From contig JAIVFJ010000080.1 in assembly GCA_025765615.1 (NCBI GenBank), positions 62,001 to 126,000 of the forward strand: a stretch of DNA of 64,000 bases, read 5' to 3'. Source of the DNA: Zopfochytrium polystomum (Eukaryota; Chytridiomycota; Chytridiomycetes; Chytridiales; Chytridiaceae). A program made the position numbers and the translations under genes. Below, piece after piece: positions 9,774 through 20,208 of the stretch (the stretch's first letter is position 1; every line of letters begins with the position of its first letter). The notes below the pieces were generated by a model. That model had not been told where the DNA came from and did no database searches. It worked only from the letters and a program-made list of their open reading frames with translations.

Positions 9774-12700
9774 TTACGCAGGGAGCGACCGGACACTCTG
9801 TTCCTTTTCCCGCAGCAGCCGGTAGATTGAAAAGTCAGTCGGCTCAGCGATGTCCAGCAAGGATATCACCACGGCTAGGCTTTGGAGCTTTTCCGCTTTG
9901 CCTGGTCCGAGAAAGCTTTCACCACTTCTCGCCCCGCCAATGCTCCCCTCACCGCCGTCAGAGTCGTCGGCTTCCCTCTTCCGTCGCGAGCTGGCGCTTC
10001 GCGCTCGCAAGCTGGGCCCGCCCGAGTCGTGACCTCCGCCGCGACTCCCGACACCAGTGCCGGCACCACCGACTCCATTTGTGCCACTTGAGTTGGTCGT
10101 GCTGCCGCTGCTAGGGTTACTGGTACCGTTCAACTGGCCAAGCGAGTCCGCAGCCGCCAGCGCCGCCACTGGGTCGGTGCCCCCTGCAACAGCAGCGGCG
10201 ACGGCTTCCATAAGACCAGCCGCCGCAGCTACCGCAGCTGCCGCAGAGGTCACCATAGACGACGATGAGGCGGAAGGCACCGCTGGCGAAGATGCTAGCG
10301 CTGCGCTGCTACTTGCCTCACCCAGCCTCATCCTAACTGTAGACCCTGCCGCTGACAGAGATCCGGCCCGCGACACTCGCCTCCGAAGAGCCGTCGACGA
10401 CGTAGCCGATGCCGCCAATCTCCCGTTCCGTCGAGTCGGCGCACTTAAAGCACCGAAAACAGACACATCGACCGCGCCACCTGTCGTGCCTCGCTCAGCC
10501 TCCCCGCCCCTACGGACCCCACCCACAGTGATGCTTGTGCTGATGCTTGTGCTGTTAGTGGTGCTTGGGGTGTTTCTACTCCCTGTGCTGTCAGCTGAGT
10601 TGGTTCGGCCAAATCCGGAGCCATCACCCACTCCGGGGTATCCAGACGCTGACGCGTCGCGGTCCGTCCCGATCGACAGGCATTCGCTCTCAGAAAACGG
10701 CAGGTGCGCCGCGTCGCGCTCGCCAGCGGGCGAAACAAGGTCGTCCACAGCCATTGCCTTGAGCAGTGGAAGCTGATAAAGAGCCTGCTGCAGCTGGCTG
10801 TCAACCTCTTCCTCATCGTCGTCTGCCGGACCGGCAATATAGACAGCTGTCGCCTCATCCGTTTCTCCGTCTCCCAAAGTGCGAGCGCTGCCACCGCGGT
10901 GGCCACTGTCAGCTGCGCCGTCTCTATTGGTCCCGCCAGTGCTGTTTCTTCTGGCACTGGACATGCCATTGACAACCATGCTAAGATCCATTGCGACGGA
11001 GCTCACTGCGTCTCCTATCCCGACATCGACTGCGTCAATGGCCGAGGGTCCGACAGACACCCCAGCAACCTCGTTGCCACCAGCCAGATCACCCACCAAG
11101 TCCATGTCGACGCTATCGGTGCTGACTCTCATCTCAGGAGCGACGCCAAGGCCACCAAAGAAACCACTGAGGGTGACCCCGTTTATCAGCCTACGCGCCC
11201 CAGCGGCGACGCTCGAGAAGAATCCAGACCGCGCTATACTGAGCGCCACGGTCTCGGGTGGAACATCCGACCACGCGCACTTGGCCCATCGCATCGCAGT
11301 CACCAAGTCCACATCATAGATATTTGTCGCGTCGTACTCGAGTCTGTCAAGTGCGTGGGTGAGATGGAATCTTCTGTACCTTCGCTTCAATGCAGCCACC
11401 ACCCCGTAGTCTGCCGGGTGACGTGGGGCATGCACCCCAAGGCTCGAAGAAGGGAGGAGGAGGTTTAGCGTTGCCGAAGGATTGGCTGACGTCATCATGG
11501 CGAGACTGGAACCAGCTGCTGGGGTCGCTGCCGTCCCGCTTGACGACAGCAAAGGCGTGCTTGAGCGGCTTTGTCCGGCTGCAGAAAGCATGGAAGCTCG
11601 CGGAATCGGCGAGGTGGGGCCGGTAATGCCGACGGATGGTGTTAGAGTGAAATTACCCCTTAATCCCGTCACAGAGGCCACAGTTGTCCCATCGGCAACC
11701 GCTGTCCCAACGATAGCCGTTGCTCCAGCCGGCGTTGCATTCACGGCTCCGAAGGCTCCACCACCGTGGACTGGGGGCATATTCTTGACCGTCGAGTTTG
11801 AGGCACTGCTTCGGCGCGCAGGGCCGCTGTCCTGCATCGCAGCGGATGGGGAGGATATGTCGGTGGAAGTAGCCGCAGCAGCGGCGGCAGCGGCAGCGGC
11901 AGCTGCTTGGATAGGGCCCTGCAGCGAACGAACCATGTACTGGGGATGAAGAGTCTTGAGCCCAGCTAAGACGGCCCCATACGCCCCAGGAACAGTTGCA
12001 ATAGCGCGCGCTAGCCCGCGAGCGGTTGACCCCATCGGCACCACAAACACGTCGACGTACTCCAGCGGCAAGTCGTCGATAATATGGCACGGCGATCGGT
12101 CCACGACAAGCAAAACTCTCCTTCCGCGCAACTTCATCTGGTGCTCGAACGCAATCAACCAGTCACGAAAAATAAGCGGTGTCATTGCCGCACGGCAGTT
12201 ATTGCGGTACTGGAGGCCCAGTGAGCGGTCAGGAAGCCCAATGTTGGCCAGTGCGGCGGCGGCTGCCGCGGTGTTTGACGTAATGTACCCGCCGTATGGG
12301 GTCTGCTCCAGAGCAGAACCGTTGCTCGCGCTTGCAGCCTCGGCGGCTGCGATCATGGAGGCTGGACGTGGATCTTTGGGACGCCCAATAAACAGGGGTT
12401 CCAAGCGATCAGTCCCATCGGCGTTCGTTGCCACAACCATGGTGATTCGGCCAGCGAGGGAGCCACCCGTGGGGCCTGTGAGAGGGTCAATTTCGTCTTC
12501 ATCATCATCGGGGTCGTCGTCATCGTACCCGTCGTCGGTAGCATCATCGTCCTCATCATCGTTCTCGCCGGCGAAGCCATCATCCGGTCTCCGTGGTTCA
12601 CGGGTGACGCGGGAAGGAACAATGGTGGCGTCGGGGACAAGACGGTAGTAAAGGAACGTTTCGTCCATGAAATAAACGCAACTGCGATCGTAAGCTCTTA

Positions 12701-13208
12701 GTTTTTCCTGGAGCTGCGGGAGAACAATCTCCAGCGAATCAACAGCCACTCCCGTTGCGACGGCGGCGTCCGCCTGGTTCTGAAGTTTGTGGATGCGCAG
12801 TCGATGCCGCTTGCTGAAGCGATCGACCCATCCGGATGAAAAGTCTGGAGCGTCATCATCGTGGAGATTCAAACGCTCTGCAAACTGCCGCCCTTTTTCC
12901 TTGACTGAGTCGTAGGTCACCGGGATGCGCTGGTGTCGGCACTGCAGGACCCAGTTGGCTACCGCAAGCTCCAATTGGGGTTGATGAGCGTGTCGCTTTC
13001 GCTTGAGATCGGGAAGCTCTCCCTCAAACTCTTTCCGCTTGAGGAGAATGTTGGAGATGGTTGCCTGAGCAGGGGCTTTTTCGAGGTTGAATCGTTGCTT
13101 CGCCCACGCCGCAAGCTTCGTCTGCGATAGAGTAGGGTTCTCCTCCTGTTGCTTACATATCTCGATCTTCTGCTGTGCGGTCAAGCAAACGAGTGATTTT
13201 GGCGCCAT
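9774..13208 (-). CDS. CENP-B/pogo (Tigger)-like DDE transposase-derived protein
   Basis: Single uninterrupted 1144-codon ORF, GC-rich like the neighbouring host genes. Domains: CENP-B N-type helix-turn-helix (about residues 5-55, LTAQQKIEICKQQEE), second Tc5/CENP-B DNA-binding HTH (about 72-142, ending GWVDRFSKRHRLRIHKL), then a DDE_1 nuclease fold. The three acidic residues are in expected contexts: D182 in FMDETFLYYRL, D370 in LLVVDRSPCH, D634 in YDVDLVTAMRWAKCAW. The conserved LEPLFIGRPKDPR lies near 270. Unlike pogo enzymes (about 400-600 aa), the domain is split by an Asp/Glu tract (about 213-241) and an Ala/Ser/Gly-rich insert (about 430-600), with a 480-residue low-complexity tail. I see no terminal inverted repeats flanking it. 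This suggests a domesticated, CENP-B-like chromatin or DNA-binding protein; an active transposase cannot be excluded. Confidence 0.8.
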   Translation of the reverse strand: MAPKSLVCLTAQQKIEICKQQEENPTLSQTKLAAWAKQRFNLEKAPAQATISNILLKRKEFEGELPDLKRKRHAHQPQLELAVANWVLQCRHQRIPVTYDSVKEKGRQFAERLNLHDDDAPDFSSGWVDRFSKRHRLRIHKLQNQADAAVATGVAVDSLEIVLPQLQEKLRAYDRSCVYFMDETFLYYRLVPDATIVPSRVTREPRRPDDGFAGENDDEDDDATDDGYDDDDPDDDEDEIDPLTGPTGGSLAGRITMVVATNADGTDRLEPLFIGRPKDPRPASMIAAAEAASASNGSALEQTPYGGYITSNTAAAAAALANIGLPDRSLGLQYRNNCRAAMTPLIFRDWLIAFEHQMKLRGRRVLLVVDRSPCHIIDDLPLEYVDVFVVPMGSTARGLARAIATVPGAYGAVLAGLKTLHPQYMVRSLQGPIQAAAAAAAAAAAATSTDISSPSAAMQDSGPARRSSASNSTVKNMPPVHGGGAFGAVNATPAGATAIVGTAVADGTTVASVTGLRGNFTLTPSVGITGPTSPIPRASMLSAAGQSRSSTPLLSSSGTAATPAAGSSLAMMTSANPSATLNLLLPSSSLGVHAPRHPADYGVVAALKRRYRRFHLTHALDRLEYDATNIYDVDLVTAMRWAKCAWSDVPPETVALSIARSGFFSSVAAGARRLINGVTLSGFFGGLGVAPEMRVSTDSVDMDLVGDLAGGNEVAGVSVGPSAIDAVDVGIGDAVSSVAMDLSMVVNGMSSARRNSTGGTNRDGAADSGHRGGSARTLGDGETDEATAVYIAGPADDDEEEVDSQLQQALYQLPLLKAMAVDDLVSPAGERDAAHLPFSESECLSIGTDRDASASGYPGVGDGSGFGRTNSADSTGSRNTPSTTNSTSISTSITVGGVRRGGEAERGTTGGAVDVSVFGALSAPTRRNGRLAASATSSTALRRRVSRAGSLSAAGSTVRMRLGEASSSAALASSPAVPSASSSSMVTSAAAAVAAAAGLMEAVAAAVAGGTDPVAALAAADSLGQLNGTSNPSSGSTTNSSGTNGVGGAGTGVGSRGGGHDSGGPSLRARSASSRRKREADDSDGGEGSIGGARSGESFLGPGKAEKLQSLAVVISLLDIAEPTDFSIYRLLREKEQSVRSLPA

Positions 13209-14082
13209 CGAGAGGGCGCTTGAAAGCTAACCAAGCAATGCGCCTCGTGCAGCAAGCTATGCGGTGCAAACCGATAGTGCGGTCGATTGCAAAATATCAG
13301 CAGTTCAGCTTTGTGTGATCGACCTACTATACAACAACGTCGAAACAAGGAACAAACAAAGAAATGAACGGTCAGGCAAAGGGGGTCAGTGCCGGGCAGA
13401 TGCGGTTGTTGAAAATCTCAGCAACGATTGTGTGTATTGGGGGTGCGACTGCTCTTCTAGGCTCAAGCCATTGATGTGATGCGCGCTCCAAGGCATATAT
13501 GCCCGTCCTTTGCACTCTCCCTCTCTTTCTCAAGGCGAACAGGAATAGAAGAGGTGGGCGTGGGGCGGCTGAAGTCTGTGACAGTGGGGGGGAGAGTGAG
13601 GGTGGGGGTGGGGAGCTCATCGGCAGCTATCAGCGCAACGCATGATCGATGATGCGCCCTTGTCTGTTCTCCCCCCGCTCGCCTTTCTCCCAGTCTGTCT
13701 GACTGTCAGTCCCTGGGTCTCTCCCTCTCTCTCTCTCTCTCTCTCTCATTTGGCGGGAGCTTCTGTTCGCGCCGCGTAGGCGTATCAAACAAACAATCAA
13801 CTGAAGCTGGCCGCGGCCCAGTTTGGCAGGAAAAACCACCGAACCACTACAAACTTGATTGATAGCGGGGTCGTCCTCCTCACCTTGTAATCGAAGACGG
13901 ACACGACTTTTTTCACCTGCACGAGTTGATTGATTGAGCGATTGATTCCCGCAAACGGAGCAAGACAAGACAAGGAAAAATGATGAAAGAATATTGCAAA
14001 AAGGAACAAGAAAAAAAAGAAATAAAAGCAAAGAAAAAAGAAAAAAAAGATAAGGAAAAAAAAATAAGAAAATGCAATAATT
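13209..14082. other. intergenic/promoter region with CT microsatellite
   Basis: Lies upstream of the transposase-like gene and downstream of the DUF2408 gene. Holds a (CT)n run at 13719-13748 and G-rich tracts at 13585-13615. No convincing ORF. Confidence 0.5.
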
Positions 14083-16419
14083 TCAATAGCCGACCAGGTC
14101 GTAAGCGAGGCAGTAGCACTCGTCCAGCAGCGCCTTCAGCACCGCCTGGCCTCGCGGCACGCGCCCCTCCGCGTCCACAAAATTACCCCACGAGTCGCGC
14201 TCGCTGTCTATCTCATCAAGCCTCGCCAGCTGCGTCCGTATCTCGAGGCGGTCGCCGCTGCCGCTGCTCCCTCCCCCCGCCGCCGCCGTCCACTCCCGCC
14301 GCCACCGCATTGCTCGCTCGTCCGCGTCCTCTGCCTCAACCGCATCAGCCGGTGCGGAAGCGCTTGATGGTCCTGCTGTCGAATCCAAAAGTGAAGAGCT
14401 TGTCGGGGCTGCCTCCGCAGCCGCAGCCGCAGCCGCTAATCGCTGCTGGTTCCTTCGATTTCGCGCTGCCGTCAGCGAGCTCCTCAACACGACCAACTGG
14501 TCCCGTAGCGGCACCAGCGATGGGTCGACCGGGTCCACCGCGCCCAAGGCAGAGCCAACCATACCCAGCCCTGAACGCAGCGCCGCCGCTAGACGCGCTG
14601 CTGACGACGACAGGAGCGTCGGGACAGTGGTCTCCTCAGTAGTCGGGTCCTGCGCCACCGCGACGCCTGCGGCATCATTGGTTTTTGGCAAGGAAACAGT
14701 GACCGCGTTCCTAAGAGTCGCAAAGCTGGAGAAGAGCGCATCCGCTAGAGAGTGGAGGGCCGGCCCAGAACCGAGGAGGTTTGCGTACGCCGGAGGCCTT
14801 TGTTTCCCCTCGACCTCTACGGCAATAACTTCAATAAATTCGGTATCGTCTCCGTCCTCGTTTTTTTCAACCTCTTTGCGCTGGTTGGCACTGGCAGTTC
14901 CTGCGGGACGACTTTCACCTGACACGAACGCCAGCCCCAGCAGTGCATCTCGGATTCCAACAGCGCTCGAAGCCGCAGACTCGAGCGGGTCCGCCTGGCG
15001 ATCGGGTTTCGCTGCTGTTCCCTCACCGTAGTCGCTAACAAGCTTCGCAGCCTGCTCCTGTTGAGCTTCAAACTCTACCAAACAATCGTGGATCAAGTCG
15101 TAGGCTTCGTTGAGCAGCTCCGACAGAATGGCCTGTCCCTCGAGAACTTGACCACTGCTGCTGCTGCTGGTTGGCGCTACGAATTTTCCGTCCACACGAG
15201 ACTGGTCGACAGCATCTACCAACCCCTGGAGCATGCGTAGCTCGGCCGGGTCAACCGGCACTCCTGCTGCAAGCGCTGCTCTAAATGCCCTAAGTGCTGT
15301 GGACGATGTTTTCAAGACGAATTTGCGTAGTGTACAATCCGGGGCTGACGGCGACCTCAGTGTCTTGGACTTTCCGGACTAACCGGTGGCATCTAGCAAG
15401 TAAATTTGCGAGTAGGGCCTGTCCGCCAGGAACTTGGCTCGCGATGGAGGCAACTGCTGCGCCAGACGCTGCAGCGGTCCCAGGGGCACCGGCGGCTGCT
15501 CTAAGCTGGGCGGCGTCTCCGGCGCCGTAAAATTTACCGTCAACAACGTGGCGGTTTTCGACAGTGTGCAGAGACTCCTGGAGTGCCCATAGCTCCTGCT
15601 CCTGGTCGCGGACTTCAAACGACAAGTCTTCCACGGCAACGGCCGCAGTACGAAGAAGCGATTGAGCAGACGCCGTCTGCCTGGCGAACAAGTCTTCCAA
15701 GCGGGTCAGGATTCCCGAGAGAGCGTCATAAGCGGGGACAAGTTCGTCGTCTATGCGCCATAGCGGCCGGATGAGGGTGTCAAAGTGTTGCCAAGTGGAG
15801 TCAATAAGACGACCGAGCTAGTGAACGAAATGTTAAAGTGAAGCATTGCAGTGTTAGTTTCGGAGAGTGGATCGTACGCGTTTAACAGACAGAGTCGCGG
15901 AGAAAAAAAGGCACCGACCTCTTGCTTTTCGCGTTCAAGCCTTGCCATATGCGCCTCGTACTCGAGGTTAGCCTTCCAAGTTCTTTCCGCAAGCGACTGA
16001 ACTGTTGAAAACGACGGGTTTCCATGCTTCTTGAGCCTTGCGATGTCCTTGTTGAGACCCACAATTAGCTGCTTGACAGTCGACGAGCGGGAGAGACCGG
16101 GAGACGTCCGTCGCGCAGTCGACGACGAAGACGCGGATCCGTCAGAGGCGGAAGAAAACCGTGAGAAAGAGAACACAGCGGCCGCGGCCGCCTCCGCTGC
16201 TGCTGCGGCGGCGGCCTCTGACAGGGTGTTCCGATCCTCGGCACCGCTGGAAGAAGACGAAGGCTCTGTAATGTTTGACGCCGATGATGACGACGACGAC
16301 GCGGCAGACGGGGCGGCGGCGGCGGCAGACAAGCCAAAGGGGCGAGCAGCGCCCCCGACCTTTTCCTGTGCAAGGGAGCCCGTCGAGACCGCAGCGGCAG
16401 TCGCGGTTGGGTCCGTCAT
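14083..16419 (-). CDS. UPF0662/DUF2408-like protein, three exons
   Basis: Exons 16419-15919, 15817-15384 and 15289-14083 add up to 2142 nt (713 aa). Intron 1 (15818-15918) has phase 0 and joins GAG to CTC. Intron 2 (15290-15383) has a GTTAGT donor, phase 2. The N-terminal 120 residues are Ala/Ser-rich low complexity. The conserved part starts near residue 125 with helices and LIRPLWRIDDELVPAY. It then contains three related helical units ending in a GQAxL motif: VDGKFYGAG with GQALLANLLARCHRL, VDGKFVAPT with GQAILSELLNEAYDL, and FVDAEGRVP with GQAVLKALLDECYCLAYDL at the extreme C-terminus. DGKF plus GQxxLxxLL(x)C is what I associate with the fungal UPF0662/DUF2408 family, whose role is unknown. 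No signal peptide or membrane segment; probably cytosolic. Start chosen as the first ATG after the GT microsatellite. Confidence 0.72.
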
Positions 16420-16428
16420 GTTCTTTTT

Positions 16429-16434
<6 letters not shown>

Positions 16435-16461
<27 letters not shown>
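16435..16461. repeat. (GT)n microsatellite
   Basis: About 13 GT units just upstream of the DUF2408 start codon, in its 5' leader or promoter. Confidence 0.95.
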
Positions 16462-16462
<1 letters not shown>

Positions 16463-16856
16463 TTGTTGTGAGTGTGTGGCTCAGCAGGAATTTCGCGCCT
16501 GTTTTTGAAGGGAAAGTGGACAAGGTGAAAGAAAATAATGGAGGGAGGAGGCGACAATCAGTCTGACGCAGCCAGTGGCAGAGCGAGACTGAACATGACT
16601 GCCACTGACTGCAAGTGACGAAACCAAAAAACACGAGAAAGAAAAAAAAAAAAAAAGAAAAGAAAGAAAGAAAATTCATTGAATGACAAGAACATGAGTC
16701 ACACCTGACGAATGACATGTCACTGGGATCGCGTTGGGGGCTTTGTTGTGTGTGATGCCTTGAATACGGGAAAAGGATTTTCGTCTTCGTGACCCAGCAC
16801 TCCCAGTTCACGTGCTGGCTCTGCGTTCGAGGATTCATCCACCAAATCTCTCCGGC
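16462..16856. other. intergenic
   Basis: Upstream of the DUF2408 gene; includes an A-rich tract (16647-16675). No ORF supported. Confidence 0.45.
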
Positions 16857-17436
16857 TTACCTTTGGGTGAAAGAAAAAAAAAAATGGGACGAGAAAGCCG
16901 TCTTCCTGATGCTTTCCAAATTCACAATGGGTGCTGTATAAGTTTCACTGGAACTTTCCTCCAAGTAGCTGGTGAGTTCGTCCCTTCTTTCGTTGGCTTC
17001 GCCATCACCACCCGCCGCTTGCTGTCCCACGCAGGCGGCGTTATTGGTCCGCGGTGAGCTGCGTGGGCGGCAGTCGCGTTGGGTTTGAGGTGGCGACGGT
17101 GGCGGCTTGTCCTCAGTGTCGCGATGGTTGGGGCTGCGGCGGGCGTTGCGAATGTAGTCGGCGATCAACGGGCGTCTTAGGCGGGCCACGGCTCGGTGAA
17201 AGCTTTTTCGGAGTGACGGGCGAAGCTGCTGGCGTCGCATGATGCGGCATTCGGGTATTACCTACCTCCCGCCTGTGCTGATCAGCTACAGTCCACTGCA
17301 CTTTTTTCCTCCTCGCAGGGCATTTTTTTTTTTTCACATTGGCCGATTCAAGATATGCTCTGGCGTCGCGGATGTAAAGATTTCCATTGGGGAAAGAGGT
17401 TCTTGCTCCTCTTCCAAAAAACGGTGACTGACTCAC
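16857..17436 (-). CDS. possible small spliced gene, unknown
   Basis: Weak candidate. A basic frame (NGNLYIRDARAYLES ... WTVADQHRRE) ends at a GTAGGT donor at 17265. After a CAG at 17226 a second basic frame continues (LRPSLRKSFHRAVARLRRP) in the same phase and ends at 16857. The implied intron (17226-17265, 40 nt) is shorter than any other in the window. The 5' end at 17436 looks like a splice donor (GGTGAGT), so an upstream exon or a different structure is possible. No family recognised. Basic composition and small size would fit a mitochondrial ribosomal protein or a chance ORF. Confidence 0.25.
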
Positions 17437-17700
17437 CCTTTGTTTGCGCTCGCGCTCTCTATTTACGATTTACCTCGAAAGTTACTCAACTCTTACATTT
17501 GCTCTGTAAGACTGGGCAATAAAAAGACTCAACCAGTATCCAAGAGCATTCCCTAAACTGAAACTCCATCACCATCCTCTGCTCATCGATCACATATTGT
17601 TCCCTGCTTCTTCAACTTCCGCCGGAGAGTGCTTGTTCAGCTTCATCAAAGGATAATGGGACCGGACGGGAAGCCACGGGCAGGGCTTTTCTTTTTGCCC

Positions 17701-17704
<4 letters not shown>

Positions 17705-17784
<80 letters not shown>

Positions 17785-17792
17785 TTCTTTCT
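17705..17792. repeat. (CT)n array
   Basis: About 88 bp of almost pure CT on the plus strand. Faces the (GA)n array at 17870-17955 about 80 bp away, so the pair forms a potential hairpin or triplex. Confidence 0.95.
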
Positions 17793-17869
17793 CAGAACGG
17801 GAAAGGCCCGTGTTTGGTTTTCGCGGTCGAATCAGAGTTGGCGGAAGGAATTAATTAAGCGACAGCACA

Positions 17870-17882
17870 AGAGAAAGAGAGA

Positions 17883-17936
<54 letters not shown>

Positions 17937-17955
17937 GAGACAGAGAGACAGAGAG
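17870..17955. repeat. (GA)n array
   Basis: About 85 bp of GA/GACA repeat, complementary to the CT array upstream. Confidence 0.95.
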
Positions 17956-18419
17956 CGTGGGAAACACCATGCAATTGCTCTCTCTTTTTCTCCGTCTTTC
18001 GCTCTCGCTCTGTCGCTCCGGCACTCGGCTCTTCGGCTCGTTTGCGCTCCAATGAAATGAGTTTTTTCATTTTCCCCTCCGTGGATGGTGTTCTGCAACA
18101 TCGGACGACATTGATTGGTTCCAATGAGAACCCTTTTTTGCGTCTGGTCCATCTCCGTGTGGTTGCCAAGGAATGGAAACCAAAAAAGGAGGAAGCCCAA
18201 AATGAAACAAAGAGAAAAGAAAAATTGAAAAAAAATTTCCAAGGGCAAGTGAATAAAACGAAACATAATGAAAAAGACAGAAGAAGCCAACAGAAAAAAA
18301 GGAACAACCTTTTTCCATAAACTGATAGACAAGACTGCAGAGCGAGAGACCGACCGCCGTCCGCCTCCTTGTCGCTGCCGCCGCATTTGACGTCGACTCC
18401 TTCCTACACCGTCGACCCT

Positions 18420-19722
18420 ATGATATCGCCTCTGCTTGCGCTGCTGGTACTTCTGCCGCTGCTTGGCGGTGGTGCAATCGCTGCACCTGCGCCAATGAAC
18501 AATCCTACGGAGAAAGTGACTGTGAGTGCCTCACATTGCCTCAATCGTCACCAACCGATCTCCACGCACGACCGACGATCTTACTAATTGTCCCGTTCTT
18601 GGTTAGATCCCTATTTCAAAGAACACAACCAATTGCCCAAAGGCCGCAATCCGTGCCCTTTCGCGATGGTCTTACCGTATGTCTGGGCATGTCAAGGGCA
18701 GGAACAAAACTCGTCGTGCCACGAACGTTCCCCTTGTGAACCAGGACGATGACTTGTACACTATCGCAGTAACGGTCGGATCCAGCCAAGCATTCACCCT
18801 TCACGTCGACACGGGCTCCGCTGACACATGGTTCCGGGGCCCATCCTGCACTTCAGACGATGGCTCATGTGGCGTATCCGGCCAGAACGTCTTCAAAACG
18901 TCCGACAGCGCTGTGAAGGCCACATCTTGGACCTTCAGCCAAGGCTACGCCAGCGGTTCTGTTAGCGGCAAAGTCTACCAAGGCCCTATGACGGTTGGGA
19001 ATCTGACAACCTCTTCCAGCTTTGCGTTTGGTGTTACGACGTATGAAACAGGCTTCACTACAGGGGGCGATGGAGAGCTCGGCCTCGCACCTCCAGGATT
19101 CTCGAAAATTGCTGCGTCTGGGGCTGGCTCGTCGAACTCCGACCTTCTCACGTCGATACCGTCCCTTTCCACAAAGTCATTTGGCGTGTATCTCTCACGT
19201 CGCAAAGACGGCGACAAGGGAGAGCTGACACTTGGCGGAGTTGACAACGCTCGCTTCACTGGCTCCTTCTCGTACTTTCCTCTTAGTTCAAACAATTACT
19301 GGCAAGCGTCCCTTAAAGGCGCCAAATATACTGCCAACGGGAAGACTGGCGCGCTAGACGCGACGGCATCCACTTTCATTGCAGACACTGGAACAACACT
19401 CATTGCCCTGGACACGGCTGCTGCAGATGCAATCAACACGGCGATTGGGGCACCCACATTCAATTCAGACTATGGACTTTACCCAATCGACTGTAAGCTG
19501 ACTGGACCTGACGTCATCTTCAACATCAGTGGCATTTCTTTCGCCATACCGTCCTCCGTGTACGTGGTAGATGACGGTGCGAGCTTCTGTTTCTCTGGCT
19601 TTTCTCGTGGTGTCTTCTCCTCGAGCGATGTGGTGATCCTTGGTGATGTGTTTATGCGAGCGTGGTATGCACACTTCGACAAGGCAAACTCGAGGTTTGG
19701 GTTCGCAAAGATTGTCCACTGA
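18420..19722 (+). CDS. secreted pepsin-like aspartic protease (family A1)
   Basis: Two exons, 18420-18521 and 18607-19722, separated by an 85-nt GTGAGT...TTAG intron in phase 0; 405 aa. The N-terminus is a signal peptide (MISPLLALLVLLPLLGG, cleavage probably near AIAAPA, residue 20-24). A basic propeptide follows (about 25-75, with SRWSYRMSGHVKGRNKTRR). The mature A1 fold has both catalytic aspartates, D102 in VDTGSADTW and D294 in IADTGTTLI, plus the flap region around residues 140-155 and the C-terminal VILGDVFMRAWYAHFD typical of pepsins. Length and architecture are normal for fungal secreted or vacuolar aspartyl proteases. Single-codon choice and GC content match the host genes. Extracellular or vacuolar protein digestion is the likely role. 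Pin1 lies 0.5 kb downstream on the same strand. Confidence 0.9.
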
Positions 19723-20208
19723 AACGGCAGATCGGGGCTCGTTGAAAAATGGGCTTTTTCGTCCTTTTGTGTTTCGGGTCCTCTATCGCTTTTTAGTTCT
19801 ATTCGCACGGCGCTTGCCACCAATCCCTTTCCCTTTTCCCAGAACTTAAACTCGTAGAGACGGCCAAGAAGGAGACCCTTGTCTCATTCGCTACAACTTT
19901 CTTTTGCTTGCCTTAAACCTTCACAAGGAAGTAATCAATTGAATGTCATTCCAAAAAACCAAAATTGACTTTGTGTGGAAGGTCGTTGTGCTGCCAGAAA
20001 AAAGAAACGCCAATGGTTTGCGCCACATCGTGTTAGACGAAGTTCTCACCAACTCTCCCCGATCGCTTCACCTTTCGCCAAATGCAGTCGGATGCACAGT
20101 GGGAGGTGCGGACACATTCTACTTCCTGCGCAAACCAACTCCGCATTCTTGTTTTTCAGTGGCGTGCTCGCGAAGAATATAGATCTTAACCGCATACCTC
20201 ACTTCACC
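19723..20208. other. intergenic between protease and Pin1
   Basis: Contains the protease 3' UTR and the Pin1 promoter; no additional ORF supported. Confidence 0.5.

Larger units (their letters stand above)
17437..18419. other. intergenic between divergent/tandem genes, microsatellite-rich
   Basis: No gene supported. Carries opposed CT and GA arrays and an A-rich stretch (18180-18310) before the protease start. Confidence 0.5.

Noticed and set aside
10057..12648. Long plus-strand frames (up to 254 codons) over the transposase-like gene
   Set aside because: Antisense to a 1144-codon gene with clear domains; Ala/Ser/Pro-rich composition mirrors the low-complexity inserts.
17629..17886. Ser/Leu-repeat ORFs in the CT and GA arrays
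   Set aside because: They are translations of microsatellites, without any unique sequence.
19943..20182. Short ORF between the protease and Pin1
   Set aside because: Lies in the probable UTR/promoter space, no homology and no codon bias.
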